Of a stretch of 64,000 bases of DNA, positions 60,116-64,000 are shown piece after piece; within the stretch, counting starts at the first letter, position 1, and each line of letters starts with the position of its first letter. Source of the DNA: Desulfuromonas sp. KJ2020. GTDB taxonomy: Bacteria > Desulfobacterota > Desulfuromonadia > Desulfuromonadales > SZUA-540. The DNA lies in the NCBI RefSeq assembly GCF_024197615.1, contig NZ_JAKUKE010000003.1, forward strand, positions 1,265,436 through 1,329,435. Reading direction: 5' to 3'. Position numbers and translations under genes: made by a program. The notes beneath the pieces are model-generated. The model saw only the letters and a program-made list of their open reading frames with translations. It had not been told where the DNA came from and ran no database searches.

Positions 60116-62623
60116 TCAGCGTCGACGCGTATGGCGGGTCGGAACGGCCGTCCAGGGATCGTCGGGCCAGGGATGCTTGGGATAACGTCCCTTGAGCTCT
60201 TTTTTAACCTCGGGATAGACGTTGTCCCAGAAATTTTTCAAATCGGTCGTTACCTGAATCGGCCGCCGGGCCGGTGACAGCAGGTGCAGCAGCAGGGGCA
60301 CCCGCCCGCCGGCAAGGCGGGGCGTTTCGGCCAGCCCGAAGAGTTCCTGCAGCTTGACGGCGAGCACGGGCTGGTCCCCGCCGACATAATCAATAGCCAG
60401 CCGCGACCCGCTCGGCACCTCCAGGTGAGTCGGCGCCAGCTGATCCAGACGCTGCCGCCGCGGCCAATCGAGCCGGGCCGCCAAGGCCGCCCCCACCTCG
60501 ACCCGGGCCAGATCGGCCCGGGTGCGAACCTTGCCCAGCCAGGGAGACAACCAGGTTTCCAGAGAGGCAAGCAGCTGCTCTTCTGCCATGGCGGGCCAGC
60601 CTTCTTCAGGAAAGACCCGCGCCAGCAAACGGACCCGGGCCGCGAACTGCCGGTCAGCCGCCGACCAGGAGAGGCAGTCCAGCCCATGCTGACGGACCCC
60701 GTCCAACACCGCCCCGACCAATTCTTCTTCCGAAGGCTTGATCGCCCGCGAGCCCAGCACCAAGGCGCCCAGGCGTTGCTCCTCGACGGCTTGCACCCGC
60801 TGCTGGCGGCTGTCCCACGCCACCCGCCGCCGCCAGGGGAGCTTCGCCCGAAAATCCGCCTCGACCATGCTTTCCGGCAGGGCACTGGCCAGATGGATCT
60901 CCCCTTCCCCCTGATTCCCTGCCCTCACCTCTACGGCCACCAGCCAGCGTTGTCCATGCACGCGGCTGCGCGGCGACAAGTGCGCGCCCTGGCCGTTGGC
61001 CAGCAGGTAACGGCCGCCTCCCCCTTCCCGTTCGCAGGCGACACGGTCGGGAAAAGCGGCGGCCAGCAATCGCCCTACCGTCTCCAGCTCCGGTGATTCG
61101 TCGCCTCCCTTCGGCCCCAACCGCCGCAGCTGCCGAGCGGTCCGTTCGACGGCAGCCCCGGCACGGTCAGCGATGACCTCAGAACGAGGATGTCGCCGCC
61201 AGCGCGCCAGCACCTCAAGCCGATCGAGCAGATCGCTGTCACTGGCTACGGCCGCGCCGGGAATCGAGGCCAGCAGGTCGCGCTCGGAAAGCAGCGCCGC
61301 CAGATCGCAGGCCAGCGGCCAGACACCCAGCTTCTCGCCGCTCAGCAGCAGTCGGGCCAGGCGCACCTCGACGGGGAAGCGGGCCAGGCGCCTCCCTTCC
61401 TCCGTCACCCGCCCTTTCTCATCCAGCACCCCCAGCTCCGCCAGCAGCTCGCGGGCGGCCGTGAGCGCCCCGGCGGGGGGAGGATCCAGCCAGGCCAGCT
61501 GACCGGGGTCGGGCACCCCCCACAGGGCCAGTTCCAGGGCCAGCCCCGAAAGGTCGGCCACGCGAATCTCCGGAGGAGCGAAAGGCAGCAGACTGCCCTG
61601 GGCGGCTTCGGTCCACAGCCTGTAGCAGAGACCCGGGTCCAGGCGCCCGGCCCGGCCTGCCCGCTGCGTCGCGCTGGCGTTCGAGATATTCACCGTCTCG
61701 AGACGGGAGACGCCGGCGGCGGCATCGAAACGGGGGCGGCGCTCCAGACCGCTGTCCACCACCACGCGTACGCCTTCGATGGTCAGGCTGGTCTCGGCGA
61801 TGTTGGTCGCCAGCACCACCCGCCGCTTCTTGCCGGGGAGGATGGCCTTTTCCTGGGCGGTAAAGGGCAGCCCGGCATAGAGGGGACAGACCTCGACGGA
61901 GGCCAGCCCGCCATCACTCTCCAGCCGCTGCTGACAGCGGCGAATCTCTCTGGCCCCGGGCAAAAAGACGAGGATATCCCCTGTCGTTTCGCCCAGAGCC
62001 CGTCGCACGGCCGCCGCCGTGTACTCGGCCACGGCCCCCTGGGGCGCCTGGGGGAGATAACGCACCTCAACCGGGTAACTGCGTCCCTCGCTGCTCAGCA
62101 GCGGCGCCCCGCCGAGAAGCTCGGCCACCGGCCCGGAATCGAGGGTGGCCGACATGACCAGCAGCTTCAGGTCGTCGCGCAGGCCCGTCTGGGCGTCGCG
62201 ACACAGCGCCAGAGCCAGGTCGGAATGCAGGTTGCGTTCGTGGAATTCGTCGAAGATGACCAGCCCCACATTCTCCAGCAGGGGATCGCTCTGCAGCCGG
62301 CGGGTCAGAATGCCCTCGGTGACGACCTCGATGCGGGTCAGCGCCGAGACCTTGCGGTCAAAGCGGATGGTGTAGCCCACCGTCTCTCCCACCTCTTCCC
62401 CCAGACAGGAGGCCATGTAGCGGGCGGCGTTGGTCGCCGCCAGCCGCCGCGGTTCCAGCATGAGGATGCGGCGCCCCTGCAGCCAGGGTTCGTCGAGCAA
62501 AGCCAGCGGCACGCGCGTGGTCTTGCCGGCGCCGGGGGCGGCCTGCAGCACCACGGCCCCGGCGTCACGCAGGGCGCGGCGCAAATCAGGCAGCAGGCTG
62601 TCGACAGGCAGGGAAGTGGACAT
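60116..62623 (-). CDS. hrpB: HrpB, DEAH-type ATP-dependent helicase
   Basis: Encodes 835 residues. Motif I is GAPGAGKTTRVP; motif II is DEFHER, the variant seen in HrpB; motif III is SATL; motif VI is QRAGRAGR. The HrpB C-terminal domain follows, ending in GRYPKHPWPDDPW. It is an RNA/DNA helicase of uncertain cellular role. Its start codon overlaps the stop of the aminotransferase gene (TGATG). It is convergent with the M16C gene across 9 bp. Confidence 0.95.
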   Translation of the reverse strand: MSTSLPVDSLLPDLRRALRDAGAVVLQAAPGAGKTTRVPLALLDEPWLQGRRILMLEPRRLAATNAARYMASCLGEEVGETVGYTIRFDRKVSALTRIEVVTEGILTRRLQSDPLLENVGLVIFDEFHERNLHSDLALALCRDAQTGLRDDLKLLVMSATLDSGPVAELLGGAPLLSSEGRSYPVEVRYLPQAPQGAVAEYTAAAVRRALGETTGDILVFLPGAREIRRCQQRLESDGGLASVEVCPLYAGLPFTAQEKAILPGKKRRVVLATNIAETSLTIEGVRVVVDSGLERRPRFDAAAGVSRLETVNISNASATQRAGRAGRLDPGLCYRLWTEAAQGSLLPFAPPEIRVADLSGLALELALWGVPDPGQLAWLDPPPAGALTAARELLAELGVLDEKGRVTEEGRRLARFPVEVRLARLLLSGEKLGVWPLACDLAALLSERDLLASIPGAAVASDSDLLDRLEVLARWRRHPRSEVIADRAGAAVERTARQLRRLGPKGGDESPELETVGRLLAAAFPDRVACEREGGGGRYLLANGQGAHLSPRSRVHGQRWLVAVEVRAGNQGEGEIHLASALPESMVEADFRAKLPWRRRVAWDSRQQRVQAVEEQRLGALVLGSRAIKPSEEELVGAVLDGVRQHGLDCLSWSAADRQFAARVRLLARVFPEEGWPAMAEEQLLASLETWLSPWLGKVRTRADLARVEVGAALAARLDWPRRQRLDQLAPTHLEVPSGSRLAIDYVGGDQPVLAVKLQELFGLAETPRLAGGRVPLLLHLLSPARRPIQVTTDLKNFWDNVYPEVKKELKGRYPKHPWPDDPWTAVPTRHTRRR

Positions 62624-63801
62624 CAGACGGGAAAATCGCGGAAACGGCGCACCGCCTCGACGAGGCGGTCTTCGTGGATGTTGCCGAAAGCCAGGCGCAG
62701 GTAATTCTCCAGACCGGGGCCGAATACCTCTCCCGGCAGACAGATGAGATTGGCCTCGTCGGCCAGGCGCTTGGCCACCTGCCGCCCGCTCTGTCCCGGC
62801 CAGGGGTGCCGCACCCAGGCGAAAAAGCCGCCGCTGGCCACCAGCCGGAAGGGATTGCCGGGCTTGAGGAATTCGGCCCGAAAACGATCATGACGGCGCT
62901 GCATCATGTCGCGGTTGGCCGCCACCCAGGCGTCGAGATGGGCCACGCCGTAGCCCACGGCCAGCTGGGTCAGGCGGGGCTGGCAGACCGCCATGGTGTC
63001 CTGCGCCTTGAGGGCGTGATGGATGAACTCCTGGGAAGCGACCAGCATACCTGCCCGGTAGCCGGTCAGGGCAAAGGTTTTGCCGAAGGAGGCGATATGC
63101 ACCAGGCTTTCGTCCCAGTCGACGCGGCTGAACAGCTCGTGCGGGCGGGCGCCACCGGGGAGAAAAGCATTGTAGGTTTCGTCCAGCACCAGGGCGAGAC
63201 CGCGCTCCCGGGCCAGTTCGAAAAGCCTGCCCAGCGTTGCCGGCGGCGTTACCGCCCCCGTGGGATTGCTCGGCGTCACCAGCACAATGGCCTTGGTACG
63301 CGAAGTGATCAGTGAGGCGATACGATCCACATCAGGCAGGCCCGCATCCGCTTCGTCAAAGGGGGTATAGACCGCCTTCAGGCCGAGGATATCCAGCGCC
63401 ATGGCGTGATCGAAATAATAAGGCGTCTGCACGATGACCTCGTCGCCGGCTTGGCAGAGGGTCACAATGGCCAGCCAGAAGGCCTGGCTGGCGCCGATGC
63501 TCAGACAGAGCTGGTTCGGCTGCAGCGCCGCCCCGTACAGGCGCTCATACCAGGCGCAGATCGCCTGCCGTACCTCGGGCAGCCCTTCATCGGGGGTGTA
63601 GCGCGAGGTCAGCGGATCAGCCAGACAACCAGCCAGATAATCGGTCAGTTCCGGGGCCGGCGGATAATCGGGGACGGCCTGGCACAGGTCGACCAGAGGC
63701 CGTTCGGCGGGAAAGTGGCGGCCGGCAATCCAGTTCTTGACCTCGGAGATGGGCGGAAAGTGGACCTGTCGGATATGGGGGGAGAGGGGCAATTTCACCA
63801 A
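62623..63801 (-). CDS. PLP-dependent class I/II aminotransferase
   Basis: Encodes 392 residues of fold type I. The PLP lysine lies in SFGKTFALTGYRAG; other conserved residues are in VTPSNPTGAV, DETYNAFL and the C-terminal arginine region NYLRLAFGN. It resembles aspartate/aromatic aminotransferases; the substrate cannot be assigned. It sits 6 nt after the M20 peptidase gene and is coupled to hrpB. Confidence 0.92.
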   Translation of the reverse strand: MVKLPLSPHIRQVHFPPISEVKNWIAGRHFPAERPLVDLCQAVPDYPPAPELTDYLAGCLADPLTSRYTPDEGLPEVRQAICAWYERLYGAALQPNQLCLSIGASQAFWLAIVTLCQAGDEVIVQTPYYFDHAMALDILGLKAVYTPFDEADAGLPDVDRIASLITSRTKAIVLVTPSNPTGAVTPPATLGRLFELARERGLALVLDETYNAFLPGGARPHELFSRVDWDESLVHIASFGKTFALTGYRAGMLVASQEFIHHALKAQDTMAVCQPRLTQLAVGYGVAHLDAWVAANRDMMQRRHDRFRAEFLKPGNPFRLVASGGFFAWVRHPWPGQSGRQVAKRLADEANLICLPGEVFGPGLENYLRLAFGNIHEDRLVEAVRRFRDFPV

Positions 63802-63807
63802 AGACTC

Positions 63808-64000
63808 CTAAGCCTGGCTGATGATTTCGACCAGCAGCTCGCTGACGCGGACCATATCTTCGACCCGCACGAACTCGTCGACCGAATGCACGTTGCTCAT
63901 GCCGGTACCGAGAATGACCGTTTCGATCCCCTGGCCGTTGAAGACATTGGCGTCGCTGCCGCCGCCGGCCCCCTTCACCTCGATGGTCCGCCCCAAGGTC
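63808..64000 (-). CDS. M20-family metallopeptidase, C-terminal end (cut by window edge)
   Basis: Only the last 63 codons or so are present. GGGSDANVFNGQGIETVILGTGMSNVHSVDE matches the C-terminal catalytic-domain block of PepT-like M20 peptidases, including the zinc-ligand histidine in NVHSVDE. The start lies outside the window. It is followed closely by the aminotransferase gene. Confidence 0.85.
   Translation of the reverse strand, partial: TLGRTIEVKGAGGGSDANVFNGQGIETVILGTGMSNVHSVDEFVRVEDMVRVSELLVEIISQA

Overview
The window looks like chromosomal DNA of a Geobacter/Desulfuromonas-type bacterium (Desulfuromonadales). This is inferred from the very dense multihaem c-type cytochromes, a FrdCAB-type succinate dehydrogenase/fumarate reductase, a selenocysteine formate dehydrogenase, several sigma-54 promoters and a tRNA-tig-clpP-clpX-lon block. 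No transposase, prophage or CRISPR array was seen.

Layout. 1-5.5 kb (minus): tRNA-Pro/Arg/His/Leu, then tig, clpP, clpX and the 5' part of lon. 5.6-9.1 kb (plus): hypABCDE hydrogenase maturation operon, without hypF. 9.3-9.7 kb: two small unassigned genes. 10.1-30.6 kb (minus): a 17-gene extracellular electron transfer island. It encodes two hexahaem OmcS-like putative filament cytochromes, 26-, 16-, 12-, 12-, 7- and 5-haem cytochromes, a beta-barrel outer membrane protein, three CsgG/TolB-like proteins (two of them lipoproteins), a SurA-like prolyl isomerase, three beta-propeller proteins and a HAMP membrane protein. I count about 90 potential haem sites. 31.2-39.1 kb (minus): molybdenum/tungsten cofactor genes (mog, moaC, a MOSC gene, moaA, moeA), tatA, a tupABC-type tungstate transporter behind a Moco/Tuco-like riboswitch with a terminator, and an fdhD-mobA fusion. 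39.4-44.5 kb (minus): a membrane formate dehydrogenase operon (Tat-exported Sec-containing large subunit, four-cluster Fe-S subunit, HybB/NrfD-type membrane subunit). 44.8-48.1 kb (plus): an NtrC-type response regulator and its histidine kinase. 48.2-64 kb: an iron alcohol dehydrogenase, an SprA-like putative protease, frdCAB, a ferritin-like protein, a FadL porin, a cold-shock protein, a PreP-like M16C protease, HrpB helicase, an aminotransferase and the end of an M20 peptidase.

How the parts fit. Formate dehydrogenase needs bis-MGD with W or Mo, sulfuration by FdhD, Tat export and Sec insertion. All except the Sec machinery are encoded next to it. Both the fdh operon and fdhD-mobA have sigma-54 promoters, and both carry matching GGGTC-N5-GACCC palindromes, so the adjacent NtrC-type regulator is the obvious candidate activator. 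The cytochrome island also has sigma-54-like promoters at two points, each with a near-identical TGGGGCA-N2-(T/G)CCCCCA palindrome upstream, suggesting one enhancer-binding protein controls the putative filament subunit and its putative assembly/conduit genes.

Most interesting: the cytochrome island as a candidate nanowire assembly and export system, and the conserved CX5CH third haem motif in both OmcS-like proteins.
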